NCBI GenBank assembly: GCA_019418605.1
Contig: DYBN01000059.1
Span: 1-64,000 of the forward strand
Direction of reading: 5' to 3'
DNA from: Sutterella sp.
GTDB taxonomy: Bacteria > Pseudomonadota > Gammaproteobacteria > Burkholderiales > Burkholderiaceae_F
DNA: 64,000 bases
This document shows, piece by piece, positions 48,719 through 57,351 of this stretch. The first letter of the stretch is position 1; each line of letters opens with the position of its first letter. Under the pieces are notes generated by a model. That model saw only the letters and a list, made by a program, of their open reading frames with translations, was not told where the DNA came from and made no database searches. The translations under genes were made by a program, and so were the position numbers.

Positions 48719-51394
48719 TTAAAAGAGCCCCTGCGCGCGAACTTGCGTGCGGCTTTGAATGTTTCTGAGAAGGGCCTTTCTCTTTTCAACAAGCTCCCCA
48801 TAGCCCGACAAAAGAAAGGCCATGCCGGCCGAAGACGAAAGAGACGCCCAAGCGCTTCCCCTGCAGCCGCCCGCCGTAGCGCACTTGCCCGTGATGGAGT
48901 CGACCGTGACGTACTGGTCTCCCCCGGAGGCGATTTCCTCCACCCTCTTGCGGCTTCGCGCAAGCACCGCTTCCTGATCAAAGGAAATCCCGTTTTTGGA
49001 GGCCTCGATCGCCACTTCGCTCACAATCGCCGAGAGGTCCATGCGTGAAAAATCAAGCGCCTGAAATTCGCTCAGTTGAAAACCCCGCGCAAGAGGCGCT
49101 TCGGGCGTCCCCCAGCCAAGGCCCAGCTGCTTTCTGCCTTCTTCCTGCACGATGCGCGCCAACTTCGAGTTAAAGCACACCCAGGACTCTTTCTTTTCCA
49201 AGCACCCCGCGCCCGACTTCTTGTCGCAGTAGCTTCCGACGTAGTGGCAAAGGCCGCGCGACTCGCGCAGCACGTGCATCCGATCGCTCTCGCTGCAGGA
49301 GAAGTAGTCGGAGGCCATCTCAAGCGCGACCGAGGCCATAAACGAGAGGGGAGAAAACTCAAGCACGAGTGACCCGCTTGTGCCCGTCGTCACCGACACG
49401 CCGTAGTAGGAAAATGACGGCGTATAGACGCCGCTCCCCGCAGTGCCGTAAAGCGCCGTCAAAAGGCCCGAGGTTGCCTCGTACTCCGACAAAATGTCGT
49501 AGACGTAGGGGCTGCCCACGTACTTGATGAGCTCAGTCCCCGCTTCGATCCCTATCATCGCGGCCACGCCAAAGGCTTCGTTGTTCATCGAAGAGGCCGT
49601 CTCGGCGTTTTCCGTGCGGCAGCACGAAAACCCCGCGGCCTTTACCGTGCACGCGCTTGCCGTGCCGCCAAAGAGGCTGTCAGTGCCCGCCTCCCCATAG
49701 ACTCCCGCCTGACGGATGATTTCCATCAAGGCAATGCCCTCGAGAAACTCCGAGCCCGATCCGTTTTCCACGGCCCCCGGTGCGCAAAGGCCCGCGATGC
49801 AAAGCTCCTGATCGCACACCTCCCCCACTTCAACCTCTTCACTGCCCCCGCCGCAGACATAGGTGTCGGTGCGCATCGTGCACTCGCCCTTGTCGTTTTC
49901 AGACAAACACACGCTCCCGGTTTTGGTGCACGACGCGTCAGAGGCAAGCGCGCTGCAGTCGTCCTCCGTCACAGGCCTCTCGTCCCCGGAGCCGCACACA
50001 TAGGTCGCCTCGCTCTTCCAACAGTCCTTGTAGACGGGCACGCCCGAGACGATCTTTGTTGCGGGGCCCTCAAGGCACGCCTCCTCGGTTTTGCGGCACA
50101 CGGGGTTGGCTTCAAGCTCCGTGCAGGTCGAAACCTCAACGACGCCCGCGATGTCGCTTGATTCGCCGACGAGCTCGGAGTCGCCCGCGTCGACGTCTTC
50201 GGCCTTCGCACCGCACGCGTAGGTGAGGCGCCACTCAAGGCACCCCGCGTCGTCGGCCTTGCTGCAGACGCGCTCTTTTTCGACGCACGCCTCTTCTTTT
50301 TGCAGCGCCGCGCACGTGTTCTCAGGATTCGTCGTCGTGCACTGCATCACGCGCTCATACCCCCAGCAGGGCATGGTGTAGCCCTTGCCGTTGATGACGC
50401 GATAGATCGGATCGCGGTCCACGCACGTCTGCGAAATCTGCTTGCAGCTCGTGCCCTCGGTTTCAAGAGAGGCGCAGGCCGACGCGTCGGGCGTCGGCAT
50501 CCCCACGTTCACCGTGCTGGAGTCTTCGATGTCGGCTGCGCCCGACTCGATCACCCCGTCGGGCAGCTCCCCTTTGCAGGAGACTTCGCCGCGCTTGATG
50601 GCGCACTCTGGATCAACGGCGGCGTCGCACACGGGGTCCGAAACGCTCGTGCAGCCCGCGTTGATCAACACCGAGCAGCCCTCGACGCGCCTGCCGCCGC
50701 ACAGGTACGCGCGCGTGCACCCCGAGTCCGTACAGGCAATTTCGTCCTTGACGCACGCCGCATTGGCTTCAAGCGCAGCGCACGCCGACTCGTCGATTGT
50801 CTCTTCGACCGCCGTGGTCGTTCCCGTCCACTCGGCGTTAAACGGGGGCAGTTCAATTTTTTGCTCGCACGCCCAGTTTTCCTTTTCGCGCACGCACACG
50901 CTCTCGCCCGAGACGCCCGTGACAGTCTCGGCGCACGTGCTTGCGGTCTTCCTGCAGTGCGCAGCATTGATCCCTTGAGCCTCCTGATTGAGCGTCGCGC
51001 AGCCGTCAACCGTCGCGGCGTCTCCCTCTTCGCTCCCATTGCCCGCATCTACGGCCGCCAGACACGTGTAGGTCTCGCGCGTGGCCCAGCAGTCGCGCGT
51101 CACCGCCACGCCCTCCACATAGCGCGTGCCGCCGGCCTCCACGCACACCGAGTCCGTGACGATGCACCGCTCGCCTGTTTCGCGCACGAGAACGTCTCCA
51201 ACGGCCAATCGTCCCTGCGGGCCTTGGCGGGCCGCAGGCGCCTCGCGGGCCTCGGCGGCCGTCCCTGTGTTGATCTGCAGAACGTCTTCAAACGCAGCCC
51301 CCGCGGGCTGCGCCGCTGCGGTCCAGAGGCAAAGAAAACCCCAAATGAGCCCCAGGCAACGTCTTCTCATCGCACCCGTCTTTTTGTACGTCAC
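48719..51394 (-). CDS. traN: Mating-pair stabilisation protein TraN (cysteine-rich outer membrane protein)
   Basis: An 891-residue secreted, cysteine-rich protein. Signal peptide after MRRRCLGLIWGFLCLW. About six tandem Cys modules of the form C..L...(A)C.....C......C......Y.C lie between about residues 100 and 560. The TraN C-terminal domain follows (SCCRTENAE, then FSCSESDRMHVLRES, GLCHYVGSYCDKK, LGLGWG). In F, TraN is the receptor-facing tip protein that grips the recipient. A GTG at 51,394 (GGAAGG 7 bases upstream) gives a proper signal peptide; an ATG at 51,454 overlaps the previous gene. Confidence 0.88.
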   Translation of the reverse strand: MTYKKTGAMRRRCLGLIWGFLCLWTAAAQPAGAAFEDVLQINTGTAAEAREAPAARQGPQGRLAVGDVLVRETGERCIVTDSVCVEAGGTRYVEGVAVTRDCWATRETYTCLAAVDAGNGSEEGDAATVDGCATLNQEAQGINAAHCRKTASTCAETVTGVSGESVCVREKENWACEQKIELPPFNAEWTGTTTAVEETIDESACAALEANAACVKDEIACTDSGCTRAYLCGGRRVEGCSVLINAGCTSVSDPVCDAAVDPECAIKRGEVSCKGELPDGVIESGAADIEDSSTVNVGMPTPDASACASLETEGTSCKQISQTCVDRDPIYRVINGKGYTMPCWGYERVMQCTTTNPENTCAALQKEEACVEKERVCSKADDAGCLEWRLTYACGAKAEDVDAGDSELVGESSDIAGVVEVSTCTELEANPVCRKTEEACLEGPATKIVSGVPVYKDCWKSEATYVCGSGDERPVTEDDCSALASDASCTKTGSVCLSENDKGECTMRTDTYVCGGGSEEVEVGEVCDQELCIAGLCAPGAVENGSGSEFLEGIALMEIIRQAGVYGEAGTDSLFGGTASACTVKAAGFSCCRTENAETASSMNNEAFGVAAMIGIEAGTELIKYVGSPYVYDILSEYEATSGLLTALYGTAGSGVYTPSFSYYGVSVTTGTSGSLVLEFSPLSFMASVALEMASDYFSCSESDRMHVLRESRGLCHYVGSYCDKKSGAGCLEKKESWVCFNSKLARIVQEEGRKQLGLGWGTPEAPLARGFQLSEFQALDFSRMDLSAIVSEVAIEASKNGISFDQEAVLARSRKRVEEIASGGDQYVTVDSITGKCATAGGCRGSAWASLSSSAGMAFLLSGYGELVEKRKALLRNIQSRTQVRAQGLF

Positions 51395-51438
51395 GCCTTG
51401 ACCTTCCACCGTCGTCACCCCTTGAAACCCCGTCCGTA

Positions 51439-52827
51439 CTAAATCCCCGTGCATGTCTCGCTCCAGTACTCGGCTTCATCAATCTTCATAAAGCGCACAA
51501 AGACAAGGCGCGCAAAGACTTCGCCGCTGTAGACGGCCGATGCGCCCGCGCCCGCAAAAACCGTCATGCGCACGGAGCTGATGCACTCGCGCCCGTTGCA
51601 GGAGGTGCTCCCCGAGAAGCGCGCCGAGCCGCCTGCAAGCGTCACCGGCAGGTCAAAGACCGCCTCGTTGGTCGCGACCGAAACTTCCGCAGGCCCGTGC
51701 GTGGTGCGGTTGGTGGAAATCGTGATCAAGGGGAGCACGCCGTCGGGGTTCTCACTGCAGACGGTGGACACCGTGAGCGTGTCGGCCCCGGGCACGGCGT
51801 CTTCCGTCAAAACCGCGTAGTCGGTGTTGCTCACCTGTGTTTGCGCCCCGATCGTGCAGGTGCCCGTGGGCTTGACGACAAGCCTGCGGCTGCACTGGCG
51901 CTGCACCGTGCGGTAAAGGGGCGTGGCGCAGACCGCGAGGTGCTTTTGCTTTTCCTCTGCAGTGACGATGACGGGGCAGGTGTTTTTCTGCGCCTCCTTG
52001 ACGCCCTCGTAGCAGGCAACGCGCGAGGTGGTCTCCTGCCGCACCACGACCGGGACCGAACAAGTGGCTGAAAACTCCTCTCGCTCGACAATGCGGCAGG
52101 CCCAGGCCGAAGACTCCTCCATGATCGACTCCCAGGCCGTCATGCAGGCGTGGGTGCTCGAGGTCCCTTCGATCCAGACGCGCACATCGCACGTCTGCGT
52201 CGTGGAGGGCTTTGTGATCGTGCTCGTGTGCGGCCGGCAGCTTCCCGTCGACCCCGTGCCGTCGACGTCGATGATGTCGTCGGCGCTGCCCGCAACCTCG
52301 TCTCTTCCCGCAATCAGGTCTCCGGCAAGGTCAGGGTCAATCTCGGGCCGCTCCACGCTTGCACGGTCGACCACTTGCACGGCAAGGCACGTGGGATCCG
52401 AGGCGCTCCAGCAGCGGTCGGCCTCGGTTCTTCCGGGCGCAAAAAGCACCCCCTGCCCGTTTTGCCGCAGGGATTCGATGGCAGAGGTGCTTCCGATCGA
52501 GGACTCGATCACGTCCTTAATGTCGCCAGAAGCCTGCAGCGCCTTGTAGTCGGGCAAGGGCGTGCTGCGCGCGGCCTCCACGGCCGCCTCGACCGCGGCG
52601 CTTGCGCGCTCTGCGCCAGCCCTTTCCTTTTCAATCTTCTTTCCCGAGGCCGCGCTCTGCACGTCCTGCGCGCTGCGAGCCTCGGCAACCCCCGGCACAA
52701 GATCAAAGCCCGCGGCAAAAACCAGAGCCGCCGCCCCCGGCAAAAGAAGGCCTGCGGCCAAACGCAGCGTCCCGCACATCAAACCTTTTCCTGCCTGCCG
52801 CATCGCTTTGGACACCCTTTTTCTCAT
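51439..52827 (-). CDS. Unrecognised exported cysteine-rich protein between trbC and traN
   Basis: A 462-residue protein with a signal peptide (about 18-50, ending PGVAEA). A helical Ala/Glu part follows (about 55-110). A C-terminal beta-rich half carries about 16 cysteines (for example TCDVRVWIEG, ACRIVERE, ATCSVPVVV). This half resembles the middle part of long TraN proteins of SXT-type elements, so TraN may here be split over two genes. The alternative is a separate tip or pilus-associated protein. The ATG at 52,827 overlaps the end of trbC by ATGA, and GGGAG lies before it, so translation is coupled. Confidence 0.6.
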   Translation of the reverse strand: MRKRVSKAMRQAGKGLMCGTLRLAAGLLLPGAAALVFAAGFDLVPGVAEARSAQDVQSAASGKKIEKERAGAERASAAVEAAVEAARSTPLPDYKALQASGDIKDVIESSIGSTSAIESLRQNGQGVLFAPGRTEADRCWSASDPTCLAVQVVDRASVERPEIDPDLAGDLIAGRDEVAGSADDIIDVDGTGSTGSCRPHTSTITKPSTTQTCDVRVWIEGTSSTHACMTAWESIMEESSAWACRIVEREEFSATCSVPVVVRQETTSRVACYEGVKEAQKNTCPVIVTAEEKQKHLAVCATPLYRTVQRQCSRRLVVKPTGTCTIGAQTQVSNTDYAVLTEDAVPGADTLTVSTVCSENPDGVLPLITISTNRTTHGPAEVSVATNEAVFDLPVTLAGGSARFSGSTSCNGRECISSVRMTVFAGAGASAVYSGEVFARLVFVRFMKIDEAEYWSETCTGI

Positions 52828-53915
52828 CGCCCGCTCCCGGCCGCAAGGCACTTGGCGGGGATGCTCTCGCCGGCGGCACGCGCGGCAAGGCAGTCAAGCG
52901 CTTGTGCGTCGCCCGTCTCGCCCAACTCAAGCGCGCGGGCCGCCATGCGCCGCAGCGCCCAGTCCAAATCCACCGCCCCGCGCACGATGTAGGTGCGCGG
53001 CTTTTCGTCTTTTCCTGCTGCGCACGCGCTCTTGCCCGTCGCTCTTTGCGTGGACGCTTTTCCTTGATCTTTTTTCTGCGCGTTTTTCTGCGCGTTTTTC
53101 CCTGCATCCGCAACGTCGCCCGCGTCCCCGTCTTCAGGCATCTGCACCACCACAACCGGCACGGCTTCAACCGCGTGCGTGCGGAAAAACACCGGGTCGA
53201 TTTCAAAGCCCGTGCCGGCGCTTGCGGCAAGAGTCGACATCAGAGCCGCCTTGACGCCCGCGCGGTAGAGCTGTTTGCCCTCTGCAGGAAGCGCAAAGTA
53301 GGGCACCTGCGCAAAATCAACGGGCGAGGCCCCCTTCGAGTCCCCGTGCCTTTCGAGAGCTTCGACGGTCCTTCTCATGTCAAGCCCGCGCACGACAAGC
53401 CGCCCGCCCGTGCGCGCTGCGCGCGCGGCAAGGTCCTTCACGTAGTCTTCCGACAAGGATGCCGAAACCGCAACGGACACCCGTGCGCGGCTTGCGTTCA
53501 AAGCCTCCGTGCCGGACTTGAAAGTCTCCGGAGCACCGGCTGCGTCAAGAGCGCCCGCCGCAGCGGGCATGCGGCCAACAGACTCCCGCGCCCGGGCGAC
53601 CGCCTCCTGCAGCTCGTGCGCGGTCATGGGCAAAAGTGCAGCACCCTCCTTCCTTTCCCCAAGCCCCGATGCCGCGGCCTCGGTCTGAGAAGCCACACCG
53701 CCTGCGAAAGCCCCCGTTCCGGCAACAGCCGCAGCAAGGCAAAGCGCTAGCCCCAGGGCCGAGGGAAGCGCCCTTTGCGCCGACTCTTTCTCCGGCTCTT
53801 TCGCCGGCTCTTTCGCGGCGAAAAGCCATTTTTTGCGCGCAAAACTTCTTTTCAAGGACAAAAAGTCCCCTTCCCCGCGGGCGCTGCGCCCGCGGGCGTG
53901 TGTCTGTGTGTGCAT
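52824..53915 (-). CDS. trbC: Conjugal transfer pilus assembly protein TrbC (F-type)
   Basis: A 363-residue periplasmic protein. Signal segment near residues 45-70. The TrbC_Ftype domain lies at about 150-270: VSVAVSASLSEDYVKDLAARAARTGGRLVVRGL, then GFEIDPVFFRTHAVEAVPVVVV. This is the family pattern of a thioredoxin-like fold with a VPVFV-type end. A low-complexity Lys/Gln insert (about 275-310) is unusual. It sits between traU and traN as in F, where TrbC binds TraW. No strong ribosome site before the ATG at 53,915. Confidence 0.82.
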   Translation of the reverse strand: MHTQTHARGRSARGEGDFLSLKRSFARKKWLFAAKEPAKEPEKESAQRALPSALGLALCLAAAVAGTGAFAGGVASQTEAAASGLGERKEGAALLPMTAHELQEAVARARESVGRMPAAAGALDAAGAPETFKSGTEALNASRARVSVAVSASLSEDYVKDLAARAARTGGRLVVRGLDMRRTVEALERHGDSKGASPVDFAQVPYFALPAEGKQLYRAGVKAALMSTLAASAGTGFEIDPVFFRTHAVEAVPVVVVQMPEDGDAGDVADAGKNAQKNAQKKDQGKASTQRATGKSACAAGKDEKPRTYIVRGAVDLDWALRRMAARALELGETGDAQALDCLAARAAGESIPAKCLAAGSGR

Positions 53916-54021
53916 GGTTAAAAACCGATGGATCAGGTAAAAGACCGTGAAACTTGAAAAATGCAAAGAGGCTCTCGGGTGCTTGAAAGCCGCACCAGCG
54001 GCATTCAAGCGCCCTTTGGAG

Positions 54022-55146
54022 CTACAAAAGCGACTTCGACGCGCAACAGTCGCGCTTGCGCCAGAGCAGCACCGCTCCGTCTTCGCCCTCGACCGGAAAG
54101 GTCTTCCCCGCGCCCCACACCGCCGTGGGAGCCCCGAGCGGGTGGCAGCACGCCGTGCCCGAAGCCGTGGGCGTGGGGTAGACGAGCTGCGTGCGCCAGA
54201 CGTCCTTTCGCGGGATGGGCTCAAAGTAGGGCCCGCACTGGCCCCGCTCGCCGTAGGCCGCCCACAAAAGCCCTTCGCGCGCAAGCTTCACGCTCATGCG
54301 CGCGGCAATGAGGTGCCAGGCCTGCAGAGGACTTGTCATGGAGGCCACCCACCCCGAGAGGGGATACAAAGACCCCTGGCAGCCGCTGCACCAGTAAAGC
54401 TCGGGGCGCGCTGACGAGACGGTTGCCGCCGCGCAATCCAACATGCAGGCGGCGGCCGCCACGGGGCTTGCAAAGAGGGCCGACTCCGGCGCAAGGATGA
54501 AGGCTGCAAGCGCGTCGTTCCAGATGGGATCGAGCTCCGTCATGTAGGCAAGGTCGTAGGCGGCCTGCTCAAGGCACGAGGTATCAAGAAGCACTTCGAG
54601 CACGAAGAGCCAGGGCGTGTGGTACCAGTGGGCCTGGTAAAAGGCGGTGTGCCGCGGCGACCCATCCATGCCGCCCGCACCCCCCGCGTCAGACTGAAAG
54701 CCTCTTGAACTGCTTCGCCCGTGCGCGGGGGCGTGCAGCATCCCGGAGGCGTTACCCATCGACACGCCTCCGAGCGTCGGAAAGCAGTAGGGCTCGCGCA
54801 CCACCTCCATCGTGCGCACGGGCTCCCAAAAGCTCATGTTGAAGCCCGGCTGCAGGATCGGTCCCTTTTGACAGGCGCACACGGCCGGCGCATCGGTTTC
54901 GGGGTCGGAGACGCCCGCCGACGAGAGCCGCACCCCCGCCACCTTGATCGGCATCAGACACCCCCAGCAAACTTCGGTCACGGGGTTTGGCATGCGGCCC
55001 GTGCAGGAGGCCTGCACGGCACCTGCAAACGAGGAAATCGCCGCAAGCGCTGCGAGCGCCGTCAAAAAGCCCCGGCAAAGAAGGAAGAGACGAGAGGAAA
55101 AAGCCGCCCCGAGAAAAGACCTGCAGAAGGTTTGAAACCGGCGCAT
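54022..55146 (-). CDS. traU: Conjugal transfer protein TraU
   Basis: A 374-residue exported protein, needed for DNA transfer in F. Signal peptide about 1-45 (ending AVQA). TraU hallmarks: GRMPNPVTEVCWGCLMPIKVAG at the mature N-terminus, EPVRTMEVVREPYC, the HWYHTPW and DTSCLEQ segments, and WCSGCQGSLYPLSGW. There are about 20 cysteines, implying many disulphides. GGAGG precedes the ATG at 55,146, one base after the stop of the upstream gene. It is about 40 residues longer than F TraU, from a Gly/Ser insert near residues 125-150. Confidence 0.92.
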   Translation of the reverse strand: MRRFQTFCRSFLGAAFSSRLFLLCRGFLTALAALAAISSFAGAVQASCTGRMPNPVTEVCWGCLMPIKVAGVRLSSAGVSDPETDAPAVCACQKGPILQPGFNMSFWEPVRTMEVVREPYCFPTLGGVSMGNASGMLHAPAHGRSSSRGFQSDAGGAGGMDGSPRHTAFYQAHWYHTPWLFVLEVLLDTSCLEQAAYDLAYMTELDPIWNDALAAFILAPESALFASPVAAAACMLDCAAATVSSARPELYWCSGCQGSLYPLSGWVASMTSPLQAWHLIAARMSVKLAREGLLWAAYGERGQCGPYFEPIPRKDVWRTQLVYPTPTASGTACCHPLGAPTAVWGAGKTFPVEGEDGAVLLWRKRDCCASKSLL

Positions 55147-55147
55147 C

Positions 55148-56275
55148 TCAAGCCTCCTCCCTCGGCAGCCTCTGCTGCAGATGCTCCCAGGCCCCGTCGT
55201 TTTGCGGCGCGCAGCGCGCAAGCGCAAGAGGCAACTTTCCGTAGACGCTTTTTTTCAACTCCCGCGCGGGCACGCGCCCGGCCGGGAAGGTCACCGTCCA
55301 CCCTCCGATGCGGCGCTCAAGGAGCATCACGCTCGCAAAGCCGCCTGCGATCTTTTCAAACACGCCCTGCCGGTCTTCAAGAACGAGAAGCCCCTTGGGC
55401 AACGCCCGTGCACTCTCGCGCGTCATGGGGCGCGTGACGACCGCAGCCTCCCCGTGCGCAACTTCCGTGAGCACGGCCGCGGCTTCGCGGTGCGCGGGGC
55501 GGTTGAGGTCGCAAATGAGAATCGGAAAGTGCGAGCTCCAGGCCATGTACGCCGCTCCCTGCTGCGCCAACACGGCAAAGGCGCGGTGCACGAAGGCCGC
55601 AAACGCGCCGCTTGTCTTTTCGTAGTAGCGCACAAGCCGCAGGCGCGAGGCGGTCTCGCGCGTCATCCAGTGCCCGTCAAAGCCAAACTGGTAGCGCGCA
55701 AGGCTGCGGCCAAAAAGCCGGCCCGCGTGCTCGGGCTCTTCATCGGGCTGCGGCACGCCTTTCTCCAAGTCTCTCTTTAAAGAGGCCAAATCGCCTGCAG
55801 CCTCAGGCTTTTGCCGGGCGCAGGCAGACGCCGCCCTATCCTGCGGCTCTCCTCTCTCCTCTCTTTCTTCTTTTTGCCGGGCTTCCTGCGCGCAGACAAA
55901 GCCCCGGTAGACGGGCGCAAGCGCAATGAGCTCGTTTAAGGCCGCGTTGAGCTTGCGCACATTCAAGGGGAGCGTCAGAGAAAAAAGCTGCAGCACGGCC
56001 TCAAGCGTCTCCTTTCGGTTGATGCGCGAGGAGCCCCCGGCCCCTGCGGCTTCGCGCGTGCTTTTTAGCGCCAGGCCCGCGAGCGCCAACGCGAGAATCC
56101 CCACGTCGGAGGCCGCCGGGCGCGTCATCTCTTCGATCGCCCGTCCGTAGAGGCAGTCGTGGGCAAAGTTTGCGGCAGGGCCCGGATCGCGCAGGGGCTT
56201 TGCCCCTGACCGCGCAATCGTCTGCATGCGCCGGCGGGTTTGCCTTGCTTCGCTTTTCTTTTGATAGGTGGTCAT
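55148..56275 (-). CDS. Unrecognised cytoplasmic protein between traW and traU
   Basis: A 375-residue protein with no signal peptide or membrane segment. It opens basic (KKSEARQTRRRMQ). Helical stretches lie at 40-135 (ILALALAGLALKSTREA, then ETLEAVLQLFSLTLPLNVRKLNAALNELIAL) and an acidic/basic linker at about 145-190. A folded C-terminal half follows (AYMAWSSHFPILICDLNRPAHREAAAVL). In F nothing large lies between traW and traU. The compact spacing to traU (one base) shows it belongs to the operon. I recognise no family; the cytosolic prediction makes a regulatory or ATPase-docking role possible, but this is speculation. Confidence 0.6.
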   Translation of the reverse strand: MTTYQKKSEARQTRRRMQTIARSGAKPLRDPGPAANFAHDCLYGRAIEEMTRPAASDVGILALALAGLALKSTREAAGAGGSSRINRKETLEAVLQLFSLTLPLNVRKLNAALNELIALAPVYRGFVCAQEARQKEEREERGEPQDRAASACARQKPEAAGDLASLKRDLEKGVPQPDEEPEHAGRLFGRSLARYQFGFDGHWMTRETASRLRLVRYYEKTSGAFAAFVHRAFAVLAQQGAAYMAWSSHFPILICDLNRPAHREAAAVLTEVAHGEAAVVTRPMTRESARALPKGLLVLEDRQGVFEKIAGGFASVMLLERRIGGWTVTFPAGRVPARELKKSVYGKLPLALARCAPQNDGAWEHLQQRLPREEA

Positions 56276-56397
56276 GGTGGTGGCTGTGCGTATGAATCGC
56301 GTGTGTATCGCGTGTGAATCGATGTGTGTGTTTGCCTTTGTTTGTGTGCTGCGGTCGTCTTTAAAAGGCCCGCCGGGCGTTGTTCGGGCGGCGCTCC

Positions 56398-57351
56398 TTA
56401 CGCGCCCTGCGCTTTGCCTGTGCCATCGCTTTCGTGTCCGCTTTTCTGTTCCCTTTCCTGCTCCCTTTCGCGCTCCCCTTCGTGCCCGACTTCCGCTGCG
56501 TCTTTTCGTTCGCTGTCGACGTCCTTCACAACGGCCGTGCGCACGTGCGCGACGACTTCCCACGGGGCCCCTTCATCGGCCTGCACCGCCCCCGGCACAA
56601 GGGCCCTGCGGCTTTTGAGATTCGCCACGGCAGGAAGCGCCTTGATTGAGAAGCGCCGCACAAGCGCGGCTCCCTGATCGGCCCAGACGCGCGCGAAGCC
56701 CGCCTTGCGCGCGACGTCGGTCAAGTGCGCGAGGCTCCCTCCCGCCGCAACGATGCGCAGGCCGGATGCGCGAGCTCCTTTGTCTTCTTTGAGCGCCTGC
56801 AGCGTTTTTGAGAGCCACGCGCACTGCGCGGCGTCGTTTGCATCCACAAACACGTAGGTGCGCGAAAACCCCCGCACGAGGGCGCGCGCTTCGACGGGCA
56901 CCTGCGCGTAGCGGGCCGCGGAGAAAATGCGCACTTCGTGGACATCCTCGCTTTGTGCCCGCGGCAGGCCCGTTTCAACCGGGTGCTCGGCGTGGCGCTC
57001 AAGGCTTTTTTCAAGCTCGCGGCGCTTTTCGTCAAAAAGCCCCAGACGGTCGGCTTCCCTGGCGCGTGCTTCGAGCACCTCAAGCCAGTCGGCCTCAAAG
57101 ACCGGATGCAGGGCCGAGACCGTCTCGTCCATCACAACGCGGGCGCGGGCCTCATCAACGAACCCGCCCGAGACGCATGCCGCCAGCCCCGCAAAGCCCC
57201 AGAGCACGCAAAAGAGCGTGCGTGCGGCGATTGGAGCCGTCTTTCTTTTTGTCGTTTTCTCTTTCTTTCTCATCGCTATTTCCGATACTTTCCTTGCCCT
57301 CGTCGAGCGGTTGAGCCGCCTTTGACTGCCGTTGGTTTTCGCCATCCTCAC
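56398..57351 (-). CDS. traW: Conjugal transfer protein TraW-like
   Basis: A 317-residue exported protein. A hydrophobic signal lies at about 43-62 after a long basic N-terminus. A TraW-like start follows (LHPVFEADWLEVLEAR, matching the family's P..EPD.LE.I). A thioredoxin-like C-terminal half reads TYVFVDANDAAQCAWLSKTL, then FARVWADQGAALVRRFSIKALPAV. The last 35 residues are a Glu/Arg/Gln repeat. The GTG at 57,351 overlaps the previous stop and has AAGGAG 7 bases upstream. An ATG at 57,273 would give a more usual signal peptide. Position after traC supports TraW; sequence support is moderate. Confidence 0.65.
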   Translation of the reverse strand: MRMAKTNGSQRRLNRSTRARKVSEIAMRKKEKTTKRKTAPIAARTLFCVLWGFAGLAACVSGGFVDEARARVVMDETVSALHPVFEADWLEVLEARAREADRLGLFDEKRRELEKSLERHAEHPVETGLPRAQSEDVHEVRIFSAARYAQVPVEARALVRGFSRTYVFVDANDAAQCAWLSKTLQALKEDKGARASGLRIVAAGGSLAHLTDVARKAGFARVWADQGAALVRRFSIKALPAVANLKSRRALVPGAVQADEGAPWEVVAHVRTAVVKDVDSERKDAAEVGHEGEREREQEREQKSGHESDGTGKAQGA

